Assembly: GCF_918741295.1 (NCBI RefSeq)
Contig: NZ_CAKKNB010000007.1
Coordinates: 1-54,230, forward strand
Direction of reading: 5' to 3'
Length of the DNA stretch: 54,230 nucleotides
Source of the DNA: Aquabacterium sp. CECT 9606
Lineage (GTDB): Bacteria; Pseudomonadota; Gammaproteobacteria; Burkholderiales; Burkholderiaceae_C
The position numbers were made by a program, and so were the translations under genes. Positions 36,065 to 44,726 of the stretch are shown here, one piece after another; within the stretch, counting starts at the first letter, position 1, and the number at the start of each line of letters is the position of its first letter. The notes under the pieces are model-generated. The model made no database searches. It worked only from the letters and a program-made list of their open reading frames with translations, and was not told where the DNA came from.

Positions 36065-37477
36065 TCAGGGTATGTCCGGGTGCGCGCCAGCCTCGGCCAA
36101 AAACAGAACCCTGACGCGTGTGCCCATGCCATCAGCCCCGCTGCCCAGTTCGATGCAGGCTTGGTGTTGCTTGGCGATTTCTCGAACAATGGCCAGGCCC
36201 AGGCCAGTTCCGGCTTCCAGGGAGCCTGGGGTTCGGTAGAAGCGCTCGAAGACCTTTCCGCGCTCGGACGGCGCGATGCCTCTGCCCGTGTCTTCGACGG
36301 CCAGGTAGGGCACAGGCCGGCCGGACGCGTGATCGACCATGCCACAAGATACCGTAACGCGGCCGTGCCTCGGGGTGTAGGCGATGGCGTTGTCCACGAG
36401 ATTGATCAGCAGCTCGTGAAGCATCCATGGTGTGGCCAAGACCGTGGCCGGAGACGGCTCAAAGCCAAGGTCCAGGCCTTTGGCCAAGGCGCGGTCAAGG
36501 CAAGACGAGGCCACGTCTTCCAGCAACAGGCACAGGTCCACGGTGTGCAAATCCTGGCTGGCATGGACGTTGGGGTCGGATCGGGCCAGGGCCAGCATTT
36601 GGTGGGTCAGATGTCCCAGGCGCTGAACGGCCCCGAACACATGCTGTATCCGTTCACGATCTTGCGTTGGGAAGTGATCGCGCAGCAGTTCCAATTGTGT
36701 CTGCAAGCCCGCCAGAGGCGTGCGAAGTTGGTGGGCGGTGTTGGACAGGAAGTCCTGCTGGGCCTGGGCCGACGCTTTTAGGCGCTCCATCAACTGATTG
36801 GCGGCGATCACCAATGGTCGAGCTTCGCCGGGCACGCCATCCAAAGACAGCGCTTGCAAGTCCTTGGCTTCGCGCAATTCCAAGCGTTGGCTCAGGTCGT
36901 CCAGCGGACGCAATGCGTGCCTGACCCCAAAGTAGACCGCGCTCAAGGTGAACAGCACCATCAGGACACTGGTCCAAGCCGTGGACTTCATCAAAAGTCG
37001 GGCGGCCTGCTGGCGTTTGCGCGGGGTCTCAGCTACCACGATGGTGCCCCGCCCTTCCGGGCCGTCATAAGCATAGGTGGCCACGCGCAAGGCCACGCCC
37101 TGAAGCATCTCGTCGTGAAAATAAGGATGCTTCAGGTGAGCGTGAACCTTGGCGATGGTCATCAGTGGTTCAAGGCCGGCCACGGTCTTGCCTTTGGCAT
37201 CGAAGACGGCGTACAGCAGGGGGGATTGCTCATCCAACTGAGGCAGGGCATGGGGGCTTTGGGGCAGGTGGTCCTGGAGATCGCCATCGCGTTCCAGCTC
37301 CAGCCGCGATGCCAGGCCGATGGCCGTGCTCGCCAATACCTGGTCATACGACTCATCGGCCAAGCGGCGCGCCTGGAGATAGTCTGCCATCACGCTCAAT
37401 GCGGCCAACATCAGCAGCGGGGCCAGCAAGCTGAGCAGCAGCCGGCGGCGAAGGGTGGGCACGCGCAAGTCAGGCAT
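36065..37477 (-). CDS. Sensor histidine kinase, QseC/TctE type
   Basis: A 470-residue inner-membrane kinase. TM1 spans residues ~11-33 and TM2 ~165-187, enclosing a ~130-residue periplasmic sensor domain (LLYAVFDAKGKTVAGLEPL, a 2CSK-like pattern). A HAMP-like segment (RHALRPLDDLSQRLELRE) follows. The phospho-histidine is His249 in NTAHQLRTPLAG. The ATPase shows LLINLVDNAIAYTPRHG, DTGRGIAP and GTGLGLAIVREIA. It overlaps the response regulator gene by eight bases. The next genes on this strand, 83 bases downstream, are the cytochrome cluster, a likely target. Confidence 0.93.
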   Translation of the reverse strand: MPDLRVPTLRRRLLLSLLAPLLMLAALSVMADYLQARRLADESYDQVLASTAIGLASRLELERDGDLQDHLPQSPHALPQLDEQSPLLYAVFDAKGKTVAGLEPLMTIAKVHAHLKHPYFHDEMLQGVALRVATYAYDGPEGRGTIVVAETPRKRQQAARLLMKSTAWTSVLMVLFTLSAVYFGVRHALRPLDDLSQRLELREAKDLQALSLDGVPGEARPLVIAANQLMERLKASAQAQQDFLSNTAHQLRTPLAGLQTQLELLRDHFPTQDRERIQHVFGAVQRLGHLTHQMLALARSDPNVHASQDLHTVDLCLLLEDVASSCLDRALAKGLDLGFEPSPATVLATPWMLHELLINLVDNAIAYTPRHGRVTVSCGMVDHASGRPVPYLAVEDTGRGIAPSERGKVFERFYRTPGSLEAGTGLGLAIVREIAKQHQACIELGSGADGMGTRVRVLFLAEAGAHPDIP

Positions 37478-38147
37478 GGTTTGGGATCAAACCCATCCGG
37501 TAGCCGATGCCCCGCACCGTGACGATGCAGATGTTCGAGCCCTCCAGTTTGGCGCGCAGGCGCGAAACATAGATTTCGATGGCGTTGGCCGTGATTTCAC
37601 GATCCCACCGGCTCAGGCTGTCCACCAGCTTTTGCTTGTTGACGACATTGGGCGCGGCCAACAACATTTGCTGGAGCACGTCCAGTTCCCGCCCGGTCAG
37701 GTCCATGGGCTGGCCAGCCAGTTGGGCCTGATGCAGCCCCAGGTCCAGCGCCAGCTGGCCCAACTGCATGACCGAGCTGGCCGCCGACCGGCTGCGCCGG
37801 ATCAGGGCATGCACTCGGGCCACCAACTCCGGCAACAGAAAAGGTTTGGCGAGGTAGTCGTCGGCACCGCCGTTGAGCCCTTCGACCCGGTCGTGGAGGC
37901 TGTCCCTCGCTGTCAGCATCATCACGGGCAGGGTCTGTCCTCGCGCGCGCAGCCGCCTGAGCAGTTCCAGGCCGTCCATGCGGGGCAGCCCGATGTCGAT
38001 GATGGCCATGTCGTATTGGGTGCTGGACAAGACCGCATCGCCTTGCTCCCCGGTTCCCACCGACTCGACGGCGAAATTGTGGCGAGCCAGGCCCTCGGCC
38101 ACGCCTGCCGCCAACACGGGGTCGTCTTCCACCAGCAAGATGCGCAT
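37470..38147 (-). CDS. OmpR-family response regulator, QseB/TctD type
   Basis: A 225-residue regulator. The receiver domain starts MRILLVEDDPVLAAGVAEGL, with phospho-acceptor Asp51 in IIDIGLPRMDG and Lys in YLAKPF. The C-terminal winged helix (~125-225) contains LTGRELDVLQQML, the recognition region ITANAIEIYVSRLRAKLEG, and VRGIGYRMG. First gene of the two-component operon. The 14-codon upstream extension is rejected. Confidence 0.94.
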   Translation of the reverse strand: MRILLVEDDPVLAAGVAEGLARHNFAVESVGTGEQGDAVLSSTQYDMAIIDIGLPRMDGLELLRRLRARGQTLPVMMLTARDSLHDRVEGLNGGADDYLAKPFLLPELVARVHALIRRSRSAASSVMQLGQLALDLGLHQAQLAGQPMDLTGRELDVLQQMLLAAPNVVNKQKLVDSLSRWDREITANAIEIYVSRLRAKLEGSNICIVTVRGIGYRMGLIPNHA

Positions 38148-38179
38148 GGGGCACTGTAACCGGGTGCCGAGATGCGATG

Positions 38180-38204
38180 AAAAAAGCACCCCGCGGGGTG
38201 CTTT
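38180..38204 (-). terminator. Terminator after malate synthase
   Basis: On the plus strand AAAGCACCCC (38183-38192) and GGGGTGCTTT (38195-38204) form a perfect ten-pair stem. Read on the minus strand it ends in a T-run (from A at 38181-38186), so it terminates malate synthase transcription and insulates the two-component genes. Confidence 0.88.
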
Positions 38205-38229
38205 GTCAGGGGAGCTGCCTGACCGGGGG

Positions 38230-40413
38230 TCAGCGCGCCTTGGCCTTCAAACGCCAAGCATGCAGCAGCGGCTCGGTGTAGCCACTCGGCTGTTCCTTGC
38301 CCTTGAACACCAAGTCCAGCGAAGCCTGGAACGCAGCGCCGGTGGGGTTGGCCACCAGCGACTTGTACAGCGCATCGCCAGCGTTCTGCTGGTCCACCAC
38401 CGCGGCCATGCGCGTGAAGGTCTCGCGCACTTGCGCCTCGGTCACCACGCCATGCTGCAGCCAGTTGGCGATGTGCTGGCTGGAGATGCGCAACGTGGCG
38501 CGGTCTTCCATCAGGCCGATGTTGTGGATGTCGGGCACCTTCGAGCAACCCACGCCCTGGTCGATCCAGCGCACCACATAGCCGAGGATGCCTTGCACGT
38601 TGTTGTCCAGCTCTTGCTGCTTGTCGGCGTCGGACCAATCGGCCTTCTCGACCACGGGGATGGTCAGCAGGTTGGGCAGCAGTGCTTCGGCGTCTTCGTT
38701 CGACTTCTCGATCTCGACCTGCACGGCGGCCACGTTCACTTGGTGGTAGTGCAGCGCGTGCAGCGTGGCGGCCGTGGGCGAGGGCGTCCAGGCGGTGTTG
38801 GCACCGGCCTTAGGGTGACCAATCTTCTGCTTGAGCATCTCGGCCATCAAGTCGGGCATGGCCCACATGCCCTTGCCGATCTGGGCGCGGCCGCGCAGGC
38901 CACATTGCAGACCGATCAGCACATTGCGGCGCTCATAGGCGGCAATCCAGGCGCTGCCCTTGATGTCGCCCTTGCGCATCATCGGGCCGGCGAGCATGGC
39001 CGTGTGCATCTCGTCGCCGGTGCGGTCCAGGAAGCCGGTGTTGATGAAGGCGACACGGCTTTGGGCCGCGGCAATGCAAGCCTTCAGGTTCACGCTGGTG
39101 CGGCGCTCTTCGTCCATGATGCCCAGCTTGACGGTGCTGTCGGGCAGGCCCAGCAGCTTTTCGACGCGGCTGAACAGCTCGGCGGCAAAAGCCACTTCGG
39201 CCGGGCCGTGCATTTTGGGCTTGACGATGTAGACCGAGCCCTGGCGCGAGTTGACGATGCCATTGGCGCCATGGCGCTGCAGGTCGTGCAAAGCGATGGT
39301 GGTGGTCACCACGGCATCCAGGATGCCTTCGGGGATCTCTTTGCCGTCGGCGCCCCACAGGATGGCCGGGTTGGTCATCAGGTGGCCCACATTGCGCACG
39401 AACATCAGTGAGCGGCCATGCAGCTTGACTTCACCGCCATGTGGTCCGGTGTACACGCGGTCTGCGTTCAGCTTGCGCGTGAACGTCTTGCCGCCCTTGC
39501 TCACTTCTTCGCTCAGCGTGCCCAGCTGGATGCCCAGCCAGTTGCTGTAGCCCAGCACCTTGTCTTGCGCGTCAACCGCGGCGACCGAGTCTTCCAGGTC
39601 CAGGATGGTCGACAGGGCCGATTCCAGCACCAGGTCGGACACGCCGGCCGGGTCGGTCTTGCCGATGGCGGTGCTGCGGTCGATCTGCACGTCGATGTGC
39701 AGGCCGTTGTTCACCAACAGCACGCTGCTGGGCGCGGCAGCATCGCCTTGGTAACCCACGAACTGGGCGGGGTTCTGCAAGCCGGCGGTCTTGCCGTTGG
39801 CCAGGGCCACGACCAGTTGGCCGCCTTCAACGCGGTAGCCGGTCGAATCCTTGTGCGACGCGCCTTCCAGCGGGGCCGATTGGTCCAGCACATTGCGCGC
39901 GAAGGCGATGACCTTGGCACCACGCACGGGGTTGTAGCCCTTGCCCTTGTCGGCGCCATCGGTTTCGGGGATCGCGTCGGTGCCATACAGCGCGTCGTAC
40001 AGGCTGCCCCAACGGGCGTTGGCGGCGTTCAGCGCATAGCGCGCATTCAGGATGGGCACCACCAGTTGCGGGCCGGCTTGCGTGGCCAGTTCGGCGTCCA
40101 CATTGGCCGTGGTCACCTTCACATCCGCAGGCACGGGCACCGTGTAGCCAATCTTGGCCAGGTGAGCGCGGTAAGCCGGCATGTCCTTGATGGGGCCCGG
40201 GTTGGCGGCATGCCAGGTGTCCATCTCGGTCTGGATGCGATCGCGCTCAGCCAGCAACGCGGCGTTCTTGGGCGCCAGGTCGGACACGATCTGGTCAAAG
40301 CCCGCCCAGAAGGCAGCGCTGGCCACACCGGTGTTCGGCAGCACCTTGTCTTCGATGAAACGGTAGAGCTCGGTGGCCACTTGGAGGCCGTGGACAGGGG
40401 TGCGTGCGGTCAT
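38230..40413 (-). CDS. glcB: Malate synthase G
   Basis: Condenses glyoxylate with acetyl-CoA to malate in the glyoxylate/glycolate pathway. The 727-residue monomeric G isoform is recognised from [21 protein letters not shown] at the N-terminus, [43 protein letters not shown] (acidic metal-site region), [38 protein letters not shown] and [37 protein letters not shown]. The start at 40413 removes a 19-codon extension. A divergent LysR gene and an inverted repeat lie upstream, suggesting local control. Confidence 0.97.
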   Translation of the reverse strand: MTARTPVHGLQVATELYRFIEDKVLPNTGVASAAFWAGFDQIVSDLAPKNAALLAERDRIQTEMDTWHAANPGPIKDMPAYRAHLAKIGYTVPVPADVKVTTANVDAELATQAGPQLVVPILNARYALNAANARWGSLYDALYGTDAIPETDGADKGKGYNPVRGAKVIAFARNVLDQSAPLEGASHKDSTGYRVEGGQLVVALANGKTAGLQNPAQFVGYQGDAAAPSSVLLVNNGLHIDVQIDRSTAIGKTDPAGVSDLVLESALSTILDLEDSVAAVDAQDKVLGYSNWLGIQLGTLSEEVSKGGKTFTRKLNADRVYTGPHGGEVKLHGRSLMFVRNVGHLMTNPAILWGADGKEIPEGILDAVVTTTIALHDLQRHGANGIVNSRQGSVYIVKPKMHGPAEVAFAAELFSRVEKLLGLPDSTVKLGIMDEERRTSVNLKACIAAAQSRVAFINTGFLDRTGDEMHTAMLAGPMMRKGDIKGSAWIAAYERRNVLIGLQCGLRGRAQIGKGMWAMPDLMAEMLKQKIGHPKAGANTAWTPSPTAATLHALHYHQVNVAAVQVEIEKSNEDAEALLPNLLTIPVVEKADWSDADKQQELDNNVQGILGYVVRWIDQGVGCSKVPDIHNIGLMEDRATLRISSQHIANWLQHGVVTEAQVRETFTRMAAVVDQQNAGDALYKSLVANPTGAAFQASLDLVFKGKEQPSGYTEPLLHAWRLKAKAR

Positions 40414-40549
40414 GGTCAACCTCGTCGGTAAAGGAATGGTCAAAGGGATGCGGATCACGGGCGCGAGCAAGTCTTCTGCCTGGGCCCTCTTTTCAATGCA
40501 GAAATTTTATTCGATACTTCCGCAACCATTACCAGCCCGAAAATTCATG

Positions 40550-40574
40550 GATTCATGACTTTCGCGCATGAATC
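40550..40574. promoter_or_regulatory. Operator-like inverted repeat between glcB and lysR
   Basis: GATTCATG (40550-40557) and CATGAATC (40567-40574) are a perfect eight-base inverted repeat with nine bases between. A further ATTCATGG copy lies just left of it. It is centred about 35 bases before the LysR start, in the divergent promoter region, and fits a LysR autoregulatory site or another dimeric repressor. Confidence 0.5.
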
Positions 40575-40595
40575 AGGCCGACGAGGGTGCTCATC

Positions 40596-41504
40596 ATGGA
40601 CAAACTCAAGCAGATCGAGTCTTTCGTCGCCGTGTCCCTCCGAGGCAGCCTGACGGCCGCAGCGCAAGCCGAAGGGGTGGCCCCGGCCGTCATCGGGCGG
40701 CGCATCGATGCCCTGGAAGAGCGCCTGGGTGTCAAATTGCTGGTGCGCACCACCCGCCGCATCAGCCTGACCCGCGAAGGCAGCGCCTTCCTGGAAGATG
40801 CTCAACGCCTGCTGGCCGACCTGGCCAACGCCGAAGCCAGCGTCAGTGCGGGCGGCGTCAAGGCCAGCGGACACCTGAAGGTCACGGCGCCCGCCGGCTT
40901 CGGGCGTCGCCATGTGGCCCCCCTGGTGCCGCGCTTCGTGGCCCTGCACCCGGAAGTCGGCATGACCTTGAACCTGTCCGACCGCCTGGTCGACCTCGTC
41001 AATGAAGGGTTTGACTGCGCCATCCGCGTGGGCGACATGCCCGACTCGAGCCTGATCAGCGTGCGCCTGGCCGACAACCGCCGCCTGTGCGTGGCCAGCC
41101 CGGACTACCTGGCGCGGCGCGGCCGCCCTGCCGTGCCCGCCGACATCGCCCGGCACGATTGCCTCACGCTCAGCTCCGAAGCCAGCCAGACGCGTGGCTG
41201 GGCCTTCACCCTCGATGGCCAGACCATCCACGTGCGCCCCGCGACCAAACTGGATTGCTCCGATGGGCAGGTGCTGCACGCCTGGTGTCTGGAAGGCCTG
41301 GGCCTGGCCTGGCGTTCGTGGTGGGAGGTCGAATCCGATGTGCGCGCGGGCCGCCTGGTGAGCGTGCTCGACGACGTCGCCGCGCCACCCAATGGCATCT
41401 ACGCCGTGTTTGCCCAGCGCAAGCACCTGCCGTTGCGCCTTCGCCTGTGGATCGACTTCATCAAGGAGACCTACGGCGACCCGGCATACTGGTCCCCTGC
41501 TTGA
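40596..41504 (+). CDS. LysR-family transcriptional regulator
   Basis: A 302-residue regulator with the wHTH at residues 1-60 (MDKLKQIESFVAVSLRGSLTAAAQAEGVAPAVIGRRIDALEERLGVKLLVRTTRRISLT) and a periplasmic-binding-protein-like effector domain (GHLKVTAPAGFGRRHVAPLVPRF; DCAIRVGDMPDSSL). These features place it in the CrgA/AaeR-like branch. It is divergent from glcB, so control of malate synthase is a natural hypothesis. The start at 40596 is preferred over a start three codons upstream because it matches the family. Confidence 0.92.
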   Translation: MDKLKQIESFVAVSLRGSLTAAAQAEGVAPAVIGRRIDALEERLGVKLLVRTTRRISLTREGSAFLEDAQRLLADLANAEASVSAGGVKASGHLKVTAPAGFGRRHVAPLVPRFVALHPEVGMTLNLSDRLVDLVNEGFDCAIRVGDMPDSSLISVRLADNRRLCVASPDYLARRGRPAVPADIARHDCLTLSSEASQTRGWAFTLDGQTIHVRPATKLDCSDGQVLHAWCLEGLGLAWRSWWEVESDVRAGRLVSVLDDVAAPPNGIYAVFAQRKHLPLRLRLWIDFIKETYGDPAYWSPA

Positions 41505-41518
41505 TTTCAGGAGCCCCC

Positions 41519-41974
41519 ATGCTGACCGAATCGTTGCTGGCGTACGCCCATTTCGTCGCCATCCTGACCCTGGTGGTCTTCATCACGAGCGAGGCGGCAC
41601 TGTGCCGGCCCGAGTGGATGAACGCCGCCGTCGTGCGCCGCCTGGCGCGTGTGGACGTGATCTACATGGTGGCCGCCATCGCGGTGCTGGCCACCGGCTT
41701 CGCGCGCACCTATTGGGGCGTCAAGGGCTTTGGCTGGTATTGGCACCAACCGCTGCTGCATCTCAAGCTGACCTTGTTCGTGGTGGTGGGCCTGATGTCG
41801 ATCGGGCCGACGCGCGCCTTCATCCGCTGGCGCAAGGCGCTCGATGCCACCGGCGCCTTGCCGGCCGAGGCCGAGGTGCGTCAGGTGCGACGGTGGATCA
41901 TGGTCCAGGCGCACATCGTGGTGCTGATCCCATTGGCCGCCACGCTGCTGGCCCGGGGTGTGTGGGCGCGTTGA
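41519..41974 (+). CDS. DUF2214-family membrane protein
   Basis: A 151-residue protein with four hydrophobic helices. The start follows CAGGAG. Family marks are LLAYAHFVAILTLVVFITSEAALCRPEWM, the RRLARVDVIYMVAAIAVLATGFARTYWGVKGFGWYW segment, and HLKLTLFVVVGLMSIGPT. Function unknown. It follows the LysR gene by 14 bases and is probably co-transcribed. Confidence 0.85.
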   Translation: MLTESLLAYAHFVAILTLVVFITSEAALCRPEWMNAAVVRRLARVDVIYMVAAIAVLATGFARTYWGVKGFGWYWHQPLLHLKLTLFVVVGLMSIGPTRAFIRWRKALDATGALPAEAEVRQVRRWIMVQAHIVVLIPLAATLLARGVWAR

Positions 41975-41978
41975 TGCC

Positions 41979-42002
41979 CGCTCAGGGCTGAATGCCTGAG
42001 CG
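41979..42002. terminator. Hairpin between convergent genes
   Basis: CGCTCAGG (41979-41986) and CCTGAGCG (41995-42002) form a perfect eight-pair stem between the DUF2214 stop and the PsiF-like stop. It lacks a T-run and is a possible bidirectional terminator. Confidence 0.45.
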
Positions 42003-42013
42003 AGCCGCGCAGA

Positions 42014-42298
42014 TCACATCGAAGCGGCGGGGGCCGCACCCGCGGCGGTGTCCTTCTCACATTTCTTGATCGAGCTGGTCTTGGCGGCGCCAGCCAGGGG
42101 CTTGCCATTTTTGTCGACCGCCTTGAGGGCGCAGGCCGAAGCGCCACTGGTCTTCTCACACTTCTTGATGAAGCTGGACTTGGCCGCACCGGCCAGGGGC
42201 TTGCCATTCTTGTCGATGGCCTTGGCCTCGCAAGCTTCGCCAGCGTGGGCCAAGCCAGTCATGGACACAAGGGCGAGGGCGGCAATGATCATGCGCAT
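42014..42298 (-). CDS. PsiF-repeat small exported protein
   Basis: A 94-residue precursor with a signal peptide (MRMIIAALALVSMTGLAHA). The mature part has two near-identical ~28-residue repeats of the form AC-AKA-DKNGKPLAGAAK-S-IKKCEK, each with two cysteines, followed by an Ala/Pro tail. This resembles the PsiF repeat of phosphate-starvation-inducible proteins. AAGGAG lies before the start on the minus strand. Function is unknown; four cysteines suggest two disulfides. Confidence 0.8.
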   Translation of the reverse strand: MRMIIAALALVSMTGLAHAGEACEAKAIDKNGKPLAGAAKSSFIKKCEKTSGASACALKAVDKNGKPLAGAAKTSSIKKCEKDTAAGAAPAASM

Positions 42299-42438
42299 GG
42301 AAAGCTCCTTCAAGGTGGGGGAAGAGGTTTGCACAGTCTACGCGGCTTGGCCCAGGCCCCTACGTTTAGGGATGGGGAATTTTCGGGTCAGCCCTTAGTC
42401 TGGTCGGTCAATTCATCCATGCCTCACGGAGTAGACCC

Positions 42439-43254
42439 ATGACACCAGCATTTGCCCTTCGATCCCTGGCCTTGACCTTGTTGGGTGCCAGCGCCGTGGC
42501 CCAAGCCGCGCCCACGCACCTGTCCACAGGGCAGGTCGGCATCGACTTTGACCCCGACACCTTCGTGTTCTCGCACGACGTGACCTCGTTTGGCAGTGTC
42601 ATCAGCGAGGACATCCCCGCCTCGCAGGTCACGGTGACAGCCGGGGGCAATGGCTTCGAGCTCAACTTCAATGGCTACATGAACCTGTATGCCACCAGCT
42701 ACTTCAACTTCTCGCCCGAATACCTGACGGGCAACTTCAACGCCCTGTTCAACTTCACGCCCACGGCCGGCTACGCCATCACGGGCTACACCGTGACGTA
42801 TGCCGGCTCGTACAGCATCGAGACGCCCGGCTCGATCAGCGTCTCGGGCCCCGGCGGTGGCATCACCGAATACTCGGGCACTGGCAACTTCAATGTCGTG
42901 GGCAATGTGCTGGGGGCGGTGGCGCCCAGCCTGACGGGCAGCATCGGCGCCTCCGGCGAGATCTCTTTCGTGCAGGTCTTCGACCATTACGACTCGGTCT
43001 TCGACCACTACGAACAGGTGCTGGACTACTGTGAGGTGGAAGACCCCAGCATTTGCCATTACCGCGATGAAGCCGTCTACGTCGATGTGCCCGTCTACCG
43101 CGAAGAGATGGACCTGGGCGAGGCGTCGCTCAACCTGCAGAGCATCACCGTGCAAGCCAATGTGGTGGCCGTGCCCGAGCCCGAAGGCCTGGCCTTGCTG
43201 GCCATGGGCGTGCCTTTGGCCGCCTGGCTGGCACGCCGTCGTCGGTTTGCCTGA
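42439..43254 (+). CDS. PEP-CTERM exported protein
   Basis: A 271-residue protein. Residues 1-24 are a signal peptide (ending AVAQA-A). The mature region is Gly/Ser/Asn/aromatic-rich and beta-like (FNFSPEYLTGNFNALFNFTPTAGYAITGYTVTYAG). Residues ~175-215 carry an unusual acidic-aromatic repeat (VFDHYDSVFDHYEQVLDYCE) with nearby cysteines. The C-terminus VPEPEGLALLAMGVPLAAWLARRRR is a PEP-CTERM sorting signal: PEP motif, hydrophobic helix, arginine cluster. An exosortase elsewhere in the genome is therefore expected. Such proteins are usually surface- or exopolysaccharide-associated. Confidence 0.88.
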   Translation: MTPAFALRSLALTLLGASAVAQAAPTHLSTGQVGIDFDPDTFVFSHDVTSFGSVISEDIPASQVTVTAGGNGFELNFNGYMNLYATSYFNFSPEYLTGNFNALFNFTPTAGYAITGYTVTYAGSYSIETPGSISVSGPGGGITEYSGTGNFNVVGNVLGAVAPSLTGSIGASGEISFVQVFDHYDSVFDHYEQVLDYCEVEDPSICHYRDEAVYVDVPVYREEMDLGEASLNLQSITVQANVVAVPEPEGLALLAMGVPLAAWLARRRRFA

Positions 43255-43278
43255 AGCTGAGGCCTGGGTGCGGGCGTC

Positions 43279-44616
43279 TTACAAGATCCGCCGGGGGTGT
43301 GCCAGGGCTTCGTGCGCGGCATGAAGGCGCCGCACCAGCACCCGGATGAAGGCTTCATCGAACAAGTGCCGTCCGTTGGGGCTCAACTGCTGCATGCTTT
43401 CTGGCGTGAACGAGATCGTGGTCACAGCCTCGGTCACCACCACATCGGTGCTGTGGCGCCGCAGTTCGGGGCTGGGCGCCAGGTAGGCCATCTCGCCCAC
43501 CGAGGTGCCCGCCCCCAGCAGGGCCACCCGCTTGCCGGTGCGGTACACCTCTACGCTGCCTTGAGCAATGATGTGGAAGCTGCGCCCCTCCTCGCCGCGC
43601 CTGTACAGCGCGTGCCCGAACGGAAAGCGCTGCCACTTGGCGCGGTGTACCACTTCCCACAGCTCCACATCGCCAAAACTGCTGAAAAAATCCAGCGCCC
43701 TGAGCAGGTTGAACCGCTCTGAGTCCAACACGCCCTGCAAATGGCCGCGTGGCACCTTGTGGTCCGAGATCAAGCCCGACAAGGCTTGCGCAAAGGCATC
43801 CCAGTTGGGATAACGGTCGTCCGCGTTTTTGGCCAGCGCCTTCAGGATCACCGTGCTGACCGACTCGTTCACGCCTGACCGCATGCCCGACAAGGAAGCC
43901 GGTTCCTGGTTGTAAATCTGGTTCATCAACACCGCCTGCGACGGTGCCTCGAAGGGCGGCTTGCCAGCCACCAGGTGGTACAGCACCGCGCCGAGTGAAT
44001 AAATGTCCGCCCGGCAATCCAGGGTATGGCCGTCCAGTTGCTCGGGCGCCATGTAGGCCAGCGAGCCCACCTGGTGCACTTGCGTGGCATCGGCGCTCAT
44101 GTTGAGCACGCTGCCAAAGTCGGTCACTTTCACATCCGTGATCACGCCCGTGGCATTGGTGATGGCCATGATGTTGGCCGGCTTCACGTCACGGTGGATC
44201 AGCCCTTGGCGGTATACATAGCCCAGTGCCATCGCGCACTTGAAGCCGATTTCAATGATCAATTCCAGCGGCAGCAACTGGTCGGGCCGGCAATAGGCGC
44301 GCAAGGTGTTGCCCGGCACGAACTCCATCACCAGGTAGGGCGAGACCGGGTCTGGCACCGCGTCCAGGATCTGCACCACGTTCGGGTGCAGCAAGCGCCC
44401 CACCAGGGCCGCCTCGGCCGCGAAGAAGCGGGCAAACACCGGCCCGTCCACCGCGTCGATCAAGGCAGCGGCCCGCACCCGCTTGACCGCCACATCGCGG
44501 TTGTTGAAATCATCCCGGCACAGGAAGACCTCGCTGGTGGCGCCCTCGCCCAGCTTCTTGAGGACCCGGTATTTGCCAATCATGCCGGTGTCCAGGTCGA
44601 TGTCGATGCCTGTCAT
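43279..44616 (-). CDS. Serine/threonine protein kinase with C-terminal cyclic-nucleotide-binding-type domain
   Basis: A 445-residue Hanks-type kinase. Residues ~14-275 form the kinase domain: Gly loop [14 protein letters not shown] lysine Lys45 (VAVKRV), catalytic HRDVKPAN at 141-148, DFG at 166-168, and YMAPEQLDG in the activation segment. Residues ~315-445 resemble a cNMP-binding domain ([49 protein letters not shown]), although the phosphate-binding arginine motif is not typical, so the ligand is uncertain. No membrane helix. An alternative start is the ATG at 44583. It is divergent from argS across 110 bases. Confidence 0.92.
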   Translation of the reverse strand: MTGIDIDLDTGMIGKYRVLKKLGEGATSEVFLCRDDFNNRDVAVKRVRAAALIDAVDGPVFARFFAAEAALVGRLLHPNVVQILDAVPDPVSPYLVMEFVPGNTLRAYCRPDQLLPLELIIEIGFKCAMALGYVYRQGLIHRDVKPANIMAITNATGVITDVKVTDFGSVLNMSADATQVHQVGSLAYMAPEQLDGHTLDCRADIYSLGAVLYHLVAGKPPFEAPSQAVLMNQIYNQEPASLSGMRSGVNESVSTVILKALAKNADDRYPNWDAFAQALSGLISDHKVPRGHLQGVLDSERFNLLRALDFFSSFGDVELWEVVHRAKWQRFPFGHALYRRGEEGRSFHIIAQGSVEVYRTGKRVALLGAGTSVGEMAYLAPSPELRRHSTDVVVTEAVTTISFTPESMQQLSPNGRHLFDEAFIRVLVRRLHAAHEALAHPRRIL

Positions 44617-44713
44617 GCCCCCATCTTTCCATGCCCGGGCCTTTGGCGTGTGCTGAAAAGCCCCGCCCCAAGTGTGCATTTCTGCTCACAGTGCGCCCAC
44701 TTGTGCTGCCCCG

Positions 44714-44719
44714 TAGAAT
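44714..44719 (+). promoter_or_regulatory. -10 element of argS, possibly leaderless
   Basis: TAGAAT at 44714-44719 is a good sigma-70 -10. Transcription would start near 44726, next to the ATG at 44727, so the argS mRNA may be leaderless or nearly so. No Shine-Dalgarno is visible before the start, which fits. The -35 is poor. Confidence 0.45.
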
Positions 44720-44726
44720 CCCGGCC

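Noticed and set aside
33717..36345. Iron-oxidation operon as a firm call
   Set aside because: The Cyc2-like design is clear, but related cytochrome-porins occur in bacteria without known iron oxidation, and no other iron-specific gene is present. It is kept as a hypothesis.
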